The translations under genes were made by a program, and so were the position numbers. A stretch of 23,679 bases of DNA from Tritrichomonas foetus (lineage: Eukaryota > Parabasalia > Tritrichomonadida > Tritrichomonadidae), in assembly GCA_001839685.1 (NCBI GenBank), contig MLAK01000864.1, positions 28,402-52,080 of the forward strand. Direction: 5' to 3'. Every line of letters begins with the position of its first letter. Positions within the stretch are counted from its first letter, which is position 1. The notes below the pieces were generated by a model. The model had not been told where the DNA came from, made no database searches, and saw nothing but the letters and a program-made list of their open reading frames with translations. Positions 7,960-16,388 of this stretch are shown here, one piece after another.

Positions 7960-10290
7960 ATGGGCGATAACTCTGATGAGCAAACTAAAGAGTCATCAAC
8001 TCGCTTTGGATTCATTCAAGAGAAAAACTATCAAAACCTTCTATGTCCCGAATTTTCAGTTCGTCTTGACGCAGCACAGAATTTATCAAACAATATCTCC
8101 TCCGTCGATATCACCTCGATCGATGTTCCGAATTTTTTCCAATTTGCAAAACCTTTTTTAATTGAAGAAAATTTTGGCGTCATTAATTTCTTTTTTGAGG
8201 CCATCGATTATATTGTGACCAATTATAAATCCAACTTGTCAAACATTTTGCACGAATTTTTAGAAATAATGATTCCTCCCCTGCGCGATCGAAGACGAGC
8301 GGTCAGAAATTTAAGCTCAAATTTATTAATCAAATATTCTGCGATCACAGAATCAACATCTGTCCTTGAGCATCTTATCGTCATTTTTTATAATCAGCCG
8401 GCAGCTTCACAGTTAGAAATTCTTGATATTACCAATAAGATATTAAACGTAGCAATTTTGCCAGAAGACTTTCATGAAAAAATCGAGAATTTAATAGAAA
8501 ATGCAATTCTAATTGTCAATATGACAGTTCATGCTGCTGCATCTCGCTTGTTATTCCAGATTAAAGAGTTTCATTCACAACTTTTTAATTCTTTACCTGA
8601 AGAAATGAAAAAACTTGCAAGCACAAGTGAATCTTTACAAATAGAAACAGTTAGACTACCGCAAACGCCAACATCTGCACTTCCACCATTGAAAAACAGA
8701 TTTCAATTCAAACCACCTGACACATCAAGTTCTAAGAAAAGAACAGACGAATTTTGGTATCGTTCAAAACCAAGATTTGCAAAAACAGCTGGTTTTATCA
8801 TCAATAAAAATGGACAACTATCTTTCAATACTGCTAAACAGTTGCCGTTTTTAGATAATTCTCGAGTTTCTGATAATGGTGATGATGCAATGTTTTCTAG
8901 CGATGAGCCAATCAATTACGAACCTATTCACATTTATGACACAATTGAAACTACAGAAGAAAATCCAGAAACCAACGATTTTATTGATTTTGATAACCTT
9001 CCTGATCCATCAAACCAACAAGCAAATCAACAAAATCAACAAACAAATCAAGAACTAAATCAAGAAACTAACCACAAAACAAAAAATAATATCCAAGATC
9101 CTTTTGACATTTATGTTGAAAAGAATGAAATGAAAAATACCGAAAAATGTTATGACGATCAGCCAATTGTTCTATCAAATAGTATATTAAAAGATGATTA
9201 TGAACAGGAGGAAGAGAAAGCTTTATCACCATTAATTGAACCTTCACCACCGCCGTTCAAATCAGCACGTCCAGGAATTCGTCGAACCTCTTTCGATATG
9301 CATTTTCAGTCTCCTCCCCAACATCAAAAAATTGGCACACATAAAGAAATTGCTCCACAAAAAGAAAATTCATCTTTTGGACAAAAAGAATTTGCACCAT
9401 CTCCACGACGTGATCCGCCCGTTCATGTTAAAGATTTCTCTATTGGAATCCTTTCAAATGAACCTCAATTCACTGAACAACCTTCACCACCTAAAGAACC
9501 GCAGACATCTAGGCCAAAAAGATCATTTAAGCCACATCCTCCGCCACTTAGCATTCCAGAAAACAAACTTTATCCATCACCTGAAGAGCTCCATATTAAG
9601 AAAATCAGAGTTGGAAAGGCCCCACGAAAACAAACAAGAGTTATGAAACCGGATTTATCGGTTATTTTAAATGAAATGCAATCTTCAAGTGAATGGGAAA
9701 GACAAAGTGAGGCTATTTCCACAATATCTTCACTTATTACCAGTACCCCAGATTTCATATCTACGAATCTTAGAATTCTGTCATTTGAAATGGTTCCACT
9801 TTGTTCCTCAATTCGCTCAGCATTATCTAAAGCTGCACTTGAATGCTTGACAACAATGGCAACAACATTTGGAAATGAAATGACTTCGTTTTTTGAAGCT
9901 ATTGTAAATGATTTATTAACTATTTTACTTTCAAGTAAAGGTTTTATAGCCAGGCTTGCATCAAACTGTATTTCGGAAATATTGAGACAAGTTAATCGGA
10001 AAAAAGCACTTGATTATTTAGCAAGTGATCACAAAAGAAGACCAGGCTGTTGTAAAGCATTACTTTCGATGTGTCTTGAAGAATTGTGTGAATCATGTGA
10101 AGATCCAACTTACCTTCTTCCATCAATTGGAATTTTAATAACAGATGCAAATCCGGAATCAAGAAAGCACGCAAGAGAAGCATGCAAAAAGTTAAATAAC
10201 CAATTTCCTAACTTTGCATCAATTGTAACTAACTTTTCGTTTGATGATTCTTGTAAGAAAGCAATCTCATCTGCTATCAGTGAAAAATGA
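7960..10290 (+). CDS. TOG/CLASP-like microtubule-associated protein
   Basis: The 776-residue protein has an all-helical N-terminal region (about residues 25-200), a long disordered linker, and an all-helical C-terminal region (about 570-770). The C-terminal block opens with S-S-S-E-W-E-R-Q-S-E-A-I, close to the first helix of TOG domains (S-x-x-W-x-x-R-x-x-A), and continues with paired HEAT-like helices. The N-terminal block is similar (R-D-R-R-R-A-V-R-N-L) but lacks the early tryptophan. TOG domains bind tubulin; CLASP and TOGARAM/crescerin proteins use separated TOGs to control microtubule growth. The linker is rich in S, P and K, contains an N/Q-rich stretch at about 9008-9090 and several S-P sites, and is basic near 505-565, as in microtubule-binding linkers. 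Which TOG family this belongs to I cannot decide. The stop is TGA. Confidence 0.65.
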   Translation: MGDNSDEQTKESSTRFGFIQEKNYQNLLCPEFSVRLDAAQNLSNNISSVDITSIDVPNFFQFAKPFLIEENFGVINFFFEAIDYIVTNYKSNLSNILHEFLEIMIPPLRDRRRAVRNLSSNLLIKYSAITESTSVLEHLIVIFYNQPAASQLEILDITNKILNVAILPEDFHEKIENLIENAILIVNMTVHAAASRLLFQIKEFHSQLFNSLPEEMKKLASTSESLQIETVRLPQTPTSALPPLKNRFQFKPPDTSSSKKRTDEFWYRSKPRFAKTAGFIINKNGQLSFNTAKQLPFLDNSRVSDNGDDAMFSSDEPINYEPIHIYDTIETTEENPETNDFIDFDNLPDPSNQQANQQNQQTNQELNQETNHKTKNNIQDPFDIYVEKNEMKNTEKCYDDQPIVLSNSILKDDYEQEEEKALSPLIEPSPPPFKSARPGIRRTSFDMHFQSPPQHQKIGTHKEIAPQKENSSFGQKEFAPSPRRDPPVHVKDFSIGILSNEPQFTEQPSPPKEPQTSRPKRSFKPHPPPLSIPENKLYPSPEELHIKKIRVGKAPRKQTRVMKPDLSVILNEMQSSSEWERQSEAISTISSLITSTPDFISTNLRILSFEMVPLCSSIRSALSKAALECLTTMATTFGNEMTSFFEAIVNDLLTILLSSKGFIARLASNCISEILRQVNRKKALDYLASDHKRRPGCCKALLSMCLEELCESCEDPTYLLPSIGILITDANPESRKHAREACKKLNNQFPNFASIVTNFSFDDSCKKAISSAISEK

Positions 10291-10397
10291 TTCATTATTT
10301 ATTTATTGTTTGATCTAATTATACTCATGTAATTAAAATAGATTTGTAATTTTTTTTTTCTTTGTTTTATTTATTGACATTCACCATCTTTTCACAA

Positions 10398-10441
10398 CCA
10401 ATTGATCATTCTTTGGTCACTGATTATATTAGATCAATTGG
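10398..10441. repeat. Inverted repeat, 10-nt perfect arms
   Basis: CCAATTGATC at 10398-10407 is exactly complementary to GATCAATTGG at 10432-10441, with a 24-nt spacer. It lies about 110 nt after the TOG stop codon. It could form an RNA hairpin in the 3' region or be a protein site. Confidence 0.5.
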
Positions 10442-10797
10442 ACTGAACAAAGTTTTGGTGAAACATAAAAATATTTTCAAAACCAATAATAAAAAGTTCT
10501 TTTTTACATATTAATATTTGACTATTTTTCGACGAAAACAATAAATAATTAGTATTCAACAAGCACTAAATCTATCTAAGGATATTTATTGGGATAATGA
10601 GAATGATATTAATCTATTTTTTTCATATTCTAAATCGTATTCATGATTATTTTCAGGGTGAAGTTATTATATCTACTGAATAACATTTTATTCTAAAATA
10701 CATATCTCTAAAATTATATTTCATGAATAAATTCAATCATTAGGGAATGTGGAGAAATCAAAAGCAATTGGAAAAAATTTATAAGCCGCACACATAG

Positions 10798-10865
10798 GCT
10801 TTTCTACTAGAAGAGCTGAGAATTGAATCTCGATTTCAATAAAGGAAATCTTATTGAAGATTCAA
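10798..10865 (+). ncRNA. Two adjacent stem-loops, possible structured RNA
   Basis: Stem-loop one pairs GCTTTTC (10798-10804) with GAAGAGC (10810-10816) over a 5-nt loop, with one G-T pair. Stem-loop two has two stacked arms: TTGAATC (10823-10829) with GATTCAA (10859-10865), and TTCAATAA (10835-10842) with TTATTGAA (10851-10858), with an 8-nt loop and a 5-nt bulge on the left side. The cluster sits in a gene-free spacer. No known RNA family fits, and I cannot tell strand or ends, so this is only a candidate. Confidence 0.25.
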
Positions 10866-11223
10866 AGCACATTCTGAAAATTTATTCCAATGAATTTTTC
10901 AGTACAATTATGGATTGATTGTGAAAGACACATTGGATAATTGTATAGCAGTGACTATTCAAAATTGTGTTTAGGCTTTGAAAAAATAATCCAATAAAAA
11001 TTGAATGTTGAATATTGTGGAAAATTTGAAAATATTGAATGGAATTGATGAAATATATATTGTAAATATATTAACCAGTCACCAAAATGAAATCTTTTCA
11101 TGTATCTCTTGATATAAATTTATAGATTCAAATTCTCATACTAAATTACAATTATATAATCATAAAATCCAATTTATTTCCAGAAAAATTGCTTCATTTC
11201 TCCTAATTTCACCAAATTGTGAA

Positions 11224-11241
11224 AACGGTTTTGGGCGGTTT
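11224..11241 (+). promoter_or_regulatory. Tandem AACGG/GCGG (M3/Myb-type) elements of uL2
   Basis: AACGGTTT begins at 11224 and GGCGGTTT at 11234. Both fit the Trichomonas core-promoter motif M3 as I recall it, (A/G/T)(A/G)C(G/C)G(T/C)T(T/A/G), which is bound by a Myb-like factor. A CCTTTT follows shortly before the ATG and resembles the start-site motif M5. The first element is 38 nt from the start codon. Confidence 0.5.
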
Positions 11242-11261
11242 GGTCTAGCCTTTTAGAAGAA

Positions 11262-12023
11262 ATGGGACATATCATCAGAGCCCAACGTCGCGGTAATGGT
11301 AATGTTTTCCGTGCACATACACATCACAGAAAAGGAGCCGCCAAATTCAGGCCAATTGATTCAGCCGAACGTTCTTCACAAATTGTTGGAGTTGTTAAAG
11401 CCCTTGTTCANGATCCAGGACGTGGTGCTCCTCTTGCCCAACTTGTTTTCAAGAAATCCGATGGAAAAGGACTTGAACGTTCCCTTGTTATTGCCCCNGA
11501 AGGAATTCATACCGGACAATTAATTCAATGTGGTCCCTCTGCCACACTTCATGTTGGAAATATTCTTCCACTTGGACAAATTCCAGAAGGAGCCGAAATC
11601 AACAATGTTGAACATCATCCAGGAGATGGAGGTAAGTATGGCCGTTGCTCAGGTGATTCATGCCGTGTTATTACACATAGTGATGATGGTTATACACGTG
11701 TTCAACTTCCATCAGGCCGTAAAGTAGTTGTTTCATCATCGTGCCGTGCCTGTCTTGGCGTTGTTGCAGGAGGAGGTCGTCTTGAAAAGCCACTTCTTAA
11801 AGCAGGAACTGTTGCACACAAATATCGTGCTAAGAGGAAGACATGGCCAGTTGTTCGTGGTACAGCTATGAACCCAGTTGATCACCCACATGGAGGTGGT
11901 TCCCATCAACATATTGGTAAGCCATCCACACACTCACGTAATGCTCGTCCAGGTCAGAAGATTGGTCTCGTTGCCGCCCGCAGAACAGGTCGTAGGAGAG
12001 GTACAATCGCTACAAAGGCTTAA
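11262..12023 (+). CDS. RPL8: 60S ribosomal protein uL2 (L8)
   Basis: At 253 residues this matches uL2/RPL8 along its whole length (about 257 in human). It starts [11 protein letters not shown], has D-P-G-R-G-A-P-L-A near residue 51, E-G-I-H-T-G-Q near 80, G-V-V-A-G-G-G-R, and the hallmark H-P-H-G-G-G at 208-213 followed by H-Q-H-I-G-K-P-S-T. uL2 binds 23S-like rRNA beside the peptidyl-transferase centre and bridges the subunits. Two codons contain an N. Codon 50 is CAN, so His or Gln (family members usually have His). Codon 79 is CCN, so Pro whatever the base. Codon use is biased and more GC-rich than the neighbouring coiled-coil and TOG genes, as expected for high expression. The stop reads TAAA. 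No intron is needed. Confidence 0.97.
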   Translation: MGHIIRAQRRGNGNVFRAHTHHRKGAAKFRPIDSAERSSQIVGVVKALVXDPGRGAPLAQLVFKKSDGKGLERSLVIAXEGIHTGQLIQCGPSATLHVGNILPLGQIPEGAEINNVEHHPGDGGKYGRCSGDSCRVITHSDDGYTRVQLPSGRKVVVSSSCRACLGVVAGGGRLEKPLLKAGTVAHKYRAKRKTWPVVRGTAMNPVDHPHGGGSHQHIGKPSTHSRNARPGQKIGLVAARRTGRRRGTIATKA

Positions 12024-12143
12024 AATTCTTGATAAAATGCAATTATATCCAAACCACTTTCTTGATATTCTTTTTCTTTTATTTTTCAACAAATTTTTTT
12101 CATTCATCCTTTGATTAATTCCATTTTTTTGATGAAATGTTTA

Positions 12144-12195
12144 ATGAATGATGCAAATGAATGTTACAGATGAATGTTTCAAATGAATGATGCAA
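12144..12195. repeat. Minisatellite: four copies of a 13-nt unit
   Basis: ATGAATG recurs at 12144, 12157, 12170 and 12183, exactly 13 nt apart. Units read ATGAATGATGCAA, ATGAATGTTACAG, ATGAATGTTTCAA and ATGAATGATGCAA, so the first and fourth are identical. It starts about 120 nt after the uL2 stop codon. Confidence 0.8.
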
Positions 12196-12507
12196 ATCAA
12201 AGATATGAACAATTTTTCTTGAAGAGTGAGGTGGTGACTTTTATTCCTACTGTTGAAATGTTTTACAGTATTTAATTTTAAATATTTCGTTCCAACAATT
12301 CCTAAGCTAAGACTCAAAAAATGATCCATTATTTTCTTTCACCTCAGAAAATTTTCTGAATATGATGATTATTCAATTTGTGTGAATAGAATAATTACTT
12401 AAAAAGTCAACAAACATGAAATTATTCTATACTTTATATCATATCACGCGCAAAATAATTTTGGTAAGGTCAAAAAAAGGCGGAATAATAATCTATCGTC
12501 CTCTCTT

Positions 12508-12512
12508 AACGG
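12508..12512 (+). promoter_or_regulatory. AACGG promoter element of membrane protein A
   Basis: TTAACGGTTCC places AACGG 29 nt before the ATG. The core TAACGG also fits the general Myb site YAAC(G/T)G. It is one of six such elements close to start codons in this window. Confidence 0.45.
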
Positions 12513-12536
12513 TTCCAAAATAAAACTTATTCAAAA

Positions 12537-13424
12537 ATGAGCTTTCTCCAAACACCAACAAAGTCTCCACCACAATCTCCAAAACGCCTTTGCGAGATTA
12601 ATTACACAACAATTGCCGAAGATGCAGAAAATCTTCAAATGAGCCCCGACGCAAAGAAGAGATCAACTGCAATTCGTCTTCACTGGCTCCAACTCATCAG
12701 CAGTGTCCAAAAGATGCAACAAATGCAAAAGACATTCCACTTTCTCCGCTATGTCAACATCGATGCTCAACTTCGCCAGTTTAGAATGAAATTAGCATTA
12801 AGGAAATGGCACACGCACTTGATGAAATTATACTGGAGACGCTTCAACAGTGGTCTCATTCACGATAATTACATGGTCAAGTTCGAAGAAAGAGCAAAAC
12901 GTGTCCTCGAAGTCCGCGCCAAACAGGCGGCAGATTATCTCAAAGTTCATCCAAGCGTCGAGCCTGATTTTGAACAACTTCTCAAAGCTACAACCGCTGA
13001 GCCAGTAGAAAACTTGCAAGGAAAGTATTTGAACCGCAATCGTGAGGAAAGAGAATTCGAAGATGCCGAAAGGGAGAGACTCGAGCGCGAAAGATTGAGG
13101 CGCCTCCAAGAGGAGGAAGAAGAGGAAGAAGAAGTTATCGAAAGAGAAGTATTACCGGAACCAGAACCAGTTCCAAGATTCTCACGTAAATGGATTATCA
13201 CATTTACGGTTGGCGCAATTATTGGCCTTATCATTGGCCTTATATGGTTCATGAAGTCAAATTCAAGGTTAATTCGTTATTTGAGAGAAGAAAGACATCA
13301 ACCACCACAAGAATTTAATCCAGCTGATTCACCATTTGGAAAACTTAATGGACCAAAACAAGGCGAAGCTGTCGGAAATGAAGTACAACCAGATGAAGTT
13401 CCTGGAGCAGCAAATAATGAATAA
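12537..13424 (+). CDS. Single-pass membrane protein A, W-x40-W family
   Basis: I do not recognise a named family. The 295-residue protein has an S/T-P-rich start (T-P-T-K-S-P-P-Q-S-P-K), a basic helical region (about 40-155), an acidic run of eight glutamates near 195, one hydrophobic helix (about 219-241, W-I-I-T-F-T-V-G and two I-I-G-L repeats), and a polar tail of about 53 residues. There is no N-terminal signal peptide, so it is probably a signal-anchor or tail-side protein of the ER or nuclear envelope. W50 and W91 lie 41 residues apart, exactly as in the protein at 21933-23462, and L-R-K-W-H resembles Sfi1/centrin-binding repeats. N-terminal S-P/T-P sites suggest kinase control. An AACGG element precedes it and the stop reads TAAA. 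The membrane call is firm; the function is unknown. Confidence 0.75.
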   Translation: MSFLQTPTKSPPQSPKRLCEINYTTIAEDAENLQMSPDAKKRSTAIRLHWLQLISSVQKMQQMQKTFHFLRYVNIDAQLRQFRMKLALRKWHTHLMKLYWRRFNSGLIHDNYMVKFEERAKRVLEVRAKQAADYLKVHPSVEPDFEQLLKATTAEPVENLQGKYLNRNREEREFEDAERERLERERLRRLQEEEEEEEEVIEREVLPEPEPVPRFSRKWIITFTVGAIIGLIIGLIWFMKSNSRLIRYLREERHQPPQEFNPADSPFGKLNGPKQGEAVGNEVQPDEVPGAANNE

Positions 13425-13653
13425 ACATTTTTTTTACGATTTCTAATTATCTTTTTTTTTCATCTTTTAATATTTTCTAATATTTATTTTATTGTAACTG
13501 TGAAATCAATTCATGTTCTGATGATTCAGTGATTTCTTATGAGAAAACAAGTTCATGAAATCGTGAGCAATTTTTGAATGTGCGCATCATTCAAAATGAT
13601 TGAGATATTTATTCTCAGAAAAAATTCTATTCCGATGATATAACATTCAAATT

Positions 13654-13659
13654 TCATTT
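13654..13659 (+). promoter_or_regulatory. Initiator TCATTT of ORMDL
   Basis: TCATTT lies 14 nt before the ATG at 13668. If the A at 13656 is the start site, the leader is 12 nt. It is identical to the element before the HP1-like gene. No AACGG is nearby. Confidence 0.5.
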
Positions 13660-13667
13660 CTGGGGAA

Positions 13668-14123
13668 ATGCGAAAGAGCAGGTCTCTTCCAACTATTTTA
13701 AACAAAAACGTGTCATTTGTGGATAACCCAGTATCATGGGTATTCTATATCATGCTTTTCTTGTTCCTTAGGATAGTTTTAGCAGGATTTGGATTTTCGG
13801 TTGCAGCGAGTTGGACACTCGTGAACTGGACACATGGCCTAATTTCTTTCTTTTTATTCCACTGGATTAAAGGATCACCCTTTAATGAAGATCATGAAAG
13901 AGACTCTCAACTCACATTCTGGGAGCAAATTGATGACCAAATTCAATATACCAGAGCAAGAAAGGTTCTATTAATTGTCCCAATTGTGTTGTTTCTAATT
14001 GCCACCGATTCTTCCGAATGGGATTTGGCATATTTTTGGATTAATTTAATAATATGCGTTATAGTCACCATAGCTAAGCTCCCTTTCATGCATAAAGTAA
14101 GGTTATTCGGAATCAACAGCTGA
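13668..14123 (+). CDS. ORMDL family sphingolipid regulator
   Basis: The 151-residue protein aligns with ORMDL/Orm along nearly its full length (153 in human). It has four hydrophobic stretches (about 22-45, 48-65, 98-113, 119-137), W-T-L-V-N at 49-53, W-I-K-G-S-P-F at 66-72, W-E-Q-I-D at 85-89 and the strongly conserved end K-L-P-F-M-H-K-V-R-L-F-G-I-N. ORMDL sits in the ER membrane in complex with serine palmitoyltransferase and restrains the first step of sphingolipid synthesis, in response to ceramide in animals. Its presence implies a regulated serine palmitoyltransferase in this organism. The N-terminal S-R-S-L-P could be a phosphorylation site as in yeast Orm proteins, but that is inference. 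The stop is TGA. It is convergent with CCT1. Confidence 0.93.
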   Translation: MRKSRSLPTILNKNVSFVDNPVSWVFYIMLFLFLRIVLAGFGFSVAASWTLVNWTHGLISFFLFHWIKGSPFNEDHERDSQLTFWEQIDDQIQYTRARKVLLIVPIVLFLIATDSSEWDLAYFWINLIICVIVTIAKLPFMHKVRLFGINS

Positions 14124-14497
14124 GAATTTGTAAAAAACTATCCCATCTCTCTATTTTTGATTTATGTGTTTTTGTTAAGAAATTTGTATTTTGTTGAAAT
14201 CAATCATTTTGATTTACCTTCTGTGTGGTTTTTATATCATCAATAATGAATTTTTGTTTATTTGAAAGAAGAAACGGAAAAGAGAGTCATTAATTTTGAA
14301 TTTTTCTCGATTTAAAGTTTTCTTGTTGATCAAATTACACCTTTGAATCAACATTATTGACTTTTCGTGCAAAAATTGATTAAGAAAGACAGATATATGA
14401 ATAAGAACAGACAAATTCTAAAATACACGAAAATATGGAATATGAAAAAATAAAGAAAAAGCTATTTGTAAGAAATGTCATTCATTTGACATTACTT
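14124..14497. other. Convergent spacer ORMDL/CCT1
   Basis: This holds the 3' ends of two converging genes. I see no gene, repeat or clear structure in it. Confidence 0.5.
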
Positions 14498-16120
14498 TTA
14501 TTCTTCATCCCTAGGTTTCGGATCAGGCTTCAGTTTGATTAAATCATCAATACGTAAAATAGTAATTGCTGCTTCTGTTGCAAATTGAATTGATTTAACC
14601 TTTGACATGGCTGGTTCCAAAACACCATCTTCATAACCATTACGAATCTTATTATTTACAAGATCGAGTGCTGCAAAGCAAGGCTTGCCTTCTTGTTGTG
14701 CAGCGTAGTGAGCTGATCTTAATTTGGCCACAATATCAATTGAATCGAGTGCTGCATTGTTTGCTAAAATTTTTGGAATTACAAGAAGTGCATCTGCAAA
14801 TTTGAGCATGGCAACCTGTTCTTTTCCTTCGATTTCAGTTGCTGCTCTTTGTAAGTATACTGAAAGTGCAGCTTCGACTGCACCACCACCAGAAACGACG
14901 TGATGGGATTCAACAACACGCTTTACAGCAGAAAGAGCATCTCTCAGAGTTCTATTAGCTTCATCAAGGGCGAAAGTGTTAGGACCACGTAAAACAATTG
15001 AAGCAGAATTTTCAGCAGCTCCATCACGAATGACAACCATTTCATTGTCTCCGATTGGGACCTGTTCAACGAGACGGGCTGAACCAAGCCAAGATGGATC
15101 AAATGCTTGATTTCCATCTTCATCAACAACTTGCTTGATTACAGTTGCACCAGTTGCACGAGCGATGGCTTGAATTTCACCATCAGAGACATGACGGATT
15201 CCAATGATGCCATTTCTAATCATTGGCTTAAGTGATGCTTCATCGATTGTCTTTGATGTAATGATGACGTTCGCTCCAGCACTGATGATTGATTCAACAA
15301 TTTTCTTGCATTGTTCAATTTCTTCGTTTTGGATTCTGTTGAGCTTAGAAGCATCTTTTAGACGAAATTGAACACCCATTGGGAGCCTGGTACGTGCAAG
15401 ACCAAAATCTAACACAGCGATTTTACAGTTTTGAACTGAACGTGGCATCACATCAGCTGCGCGGGTTGCATTGATGGCCAAACCGCCAGAAATCAAGCTT
15501 GATTCAGGAAGGGATTTTCCGAGGGATTTAACGATATTTACACGAGAGACTGGACACTTCTGATCTTGTTTAACTGCCAAGGCAGCATCGACAACCATTT
15601 GGGCGAAAAAGTCGGAATAAGCGTTTAAAAATTTTGATGACATTGTTGTCTTGGCGACATTGACAAGGACATCGCGTTCAAGTCCTTTATTTGCAACTGC
15701 ACAGTTCTTTTTGAGATAAGCGACAGCAAGACGGCCGGCACGACGATACCCAGAAATGATTGTATTTGCATGTACTTTTTGGTCAATGAGTTCTTGTCCG
15801 AGACGAAGAAGTTCGGCAGCAAGAAGGACAACAGTTGTCGTTCCATCACCAACTTCGCGATCTTGAAGTTCTGAAAGTTGAATTAAAACTTTGCCGGCTG
15901 GATGTTGAATATCAAGATTCTTCAAAATTGTAGCACCATCATTTGTGATTGTTACTTCACCAAGATCGTCAACAAGCATTTTGTCTAAGCCAATTGGTCC
16001 GAGTGATGATCGAGCAACATTTGCAACAGCGATTGCAGCGCGGGTATTTTGGACACGAACTGTATCACCTGTTTGACGTTCACCGTCAATCTTAAGAGAA
16101 CCTGGGTTAATTGGGATCAT
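14498..16120 (-). CDS. CCT1: T-complex protein 1 subunit alpha (CCT1)
   Basis: At 540 residues this is a full-length group II chaperonin subunit (human CCT1 is 556). It shows L-G-P-I-G-L-D-K-M-L-V-D-D near 40-52, T-N-D-G-A-T at 59-64, the ATPase signature G-D-G-T-T-T at 91-96, and G-G-G-A-V-E near 405. The start, with G-E-R-Q-T-G and V-R-x-Q-N, and the end I-D-D-L-I-K-L are those of the alpha subunit. CCT is a cytosolic double ring that folds actin and tubulin using ATP. The stop reads TAAA in the coding sense. Just upstream are GCGG and AACGG motifs. Codon use resembles that of uL2, fitting high expression. Confidence 0.95.
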   Translation of the reverse strand: MIPINPGSLKIDGERQTGDTVRVQNTRAAIAVANVARSSLGPIGLDKMLVDDLGEVTITNDGATILKNLDIQHPAGKVLIQLSELQDREVGDGTTTVVLLAAELLRLGQELIDQKVHANTIISGYRRAGRLAVAYLKKNCAVANKGLERDVLVNVAKTTMSSKFLNAYSDFFAQMVVDAALAVKQDQKCPVSRVNIVKSLGKSLPESSLISGGLAINATRAADVMPRSVQNCKIAVLDFGLARTRLPMGVQFRLKDASKLNRIQNEEIEQCKKIVESIISAGANVIITSKTIDEASLKPMIRNGIIGIRHVSDGEIQAIARATGATVIKQVVDEDGNQAFDPSWLGSARLVEQVPIGDNEMVVIRDGAAENSASIVLRGPNTFALDEANRTLRDALSAVKRVVESHHVVSGGGAVEAALSVYLQRAATEIEGKEQVAMLKFADALLVIPKILANNAALDSIDIVAKLRSAHYAAQQEGKPCFAALDLVNNKIRNGYEDGVLEPAMSKVKSIQFATEAAITILRIDDLIKLKPDPKPRDEE

Positions 16121-16140
16121 TGGCCAAATAAAAGATGAAA

Positions 16141-16160
16141 GCGGTTTTAAAATTAAACGG
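16141..16160 (-). promoter_or_regulatory. GCGGTTTT / AAACGG pair upstream of CCT1
   Basis: On the + strand AGCGGTTT begins at 16140 and AACGG lies at 16156-16160, about 20 and 36 nt from the CCT1 start codon. Relative to CCT1 the motifs are in reverse orientation, as at 21917-21921. The SAPS start is more than 200 nt away, so I assign them to CCT1. Confidence 0.45.
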
Positions 16161-16388
16161 CCATCATTTAAATTATCTGGAAAACTTTACATAAACTTTT
16201 CAAATTGAAGAATCTCCTAAAATTTAAATACGTTAGATCGATAAGCTTTATCGTCTTTATGAAAAAGATTTCATATATCTAAAAATTCTCAATTTATTTC
16301 TGTCGATTCCATACTATTGAAAAAGATATATTGTCAATATACTGAAATTTTCTTAAGAACTTTTTAAAAAAAGTACGATAAGTCCTCA

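Larger units (their letters stand above)
10291..11261. other. Gene-free spacer of about 970 nt with inverted repeats
   Basis: This is the longest gap between genes in the window. I find no open frame worth calling and no tRNA. It holds a 10-nt perfect inverted repeat at 10398-10441, a cluster of two stem-loops at 10798-10865, and the promoter of uL2 at its right end. An unannotated non-coding RNA is possible but unproven. Confidence 0.5.
12024..12536. other. Spacer between uL2 and membrane protein A
   Basis: No gene is supported. Apart from the 13-nt tandem repeat (listed separately) and the promoter of the next gene, it is AT-rich sequence. Open frames here are repeat translations. Confidence 0.5.

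Noticed and set aside
9068..9250. Minus-strand frame within the N/Q-rich linker
   Set aside because: Shadow of the TOG gene on the other strand with no domain.
9236..9646. 136-codon frame inside the TOG gene
   Set aside because: H/L-rich shadow of the S/P/K linker in another frame.
10790..10840. tRNA or U5 snRNA
   Set aside because: No acceptor stem or GTTCRANNC box is present, and the U5-like loop has inserted bases and no convincing Sm site.
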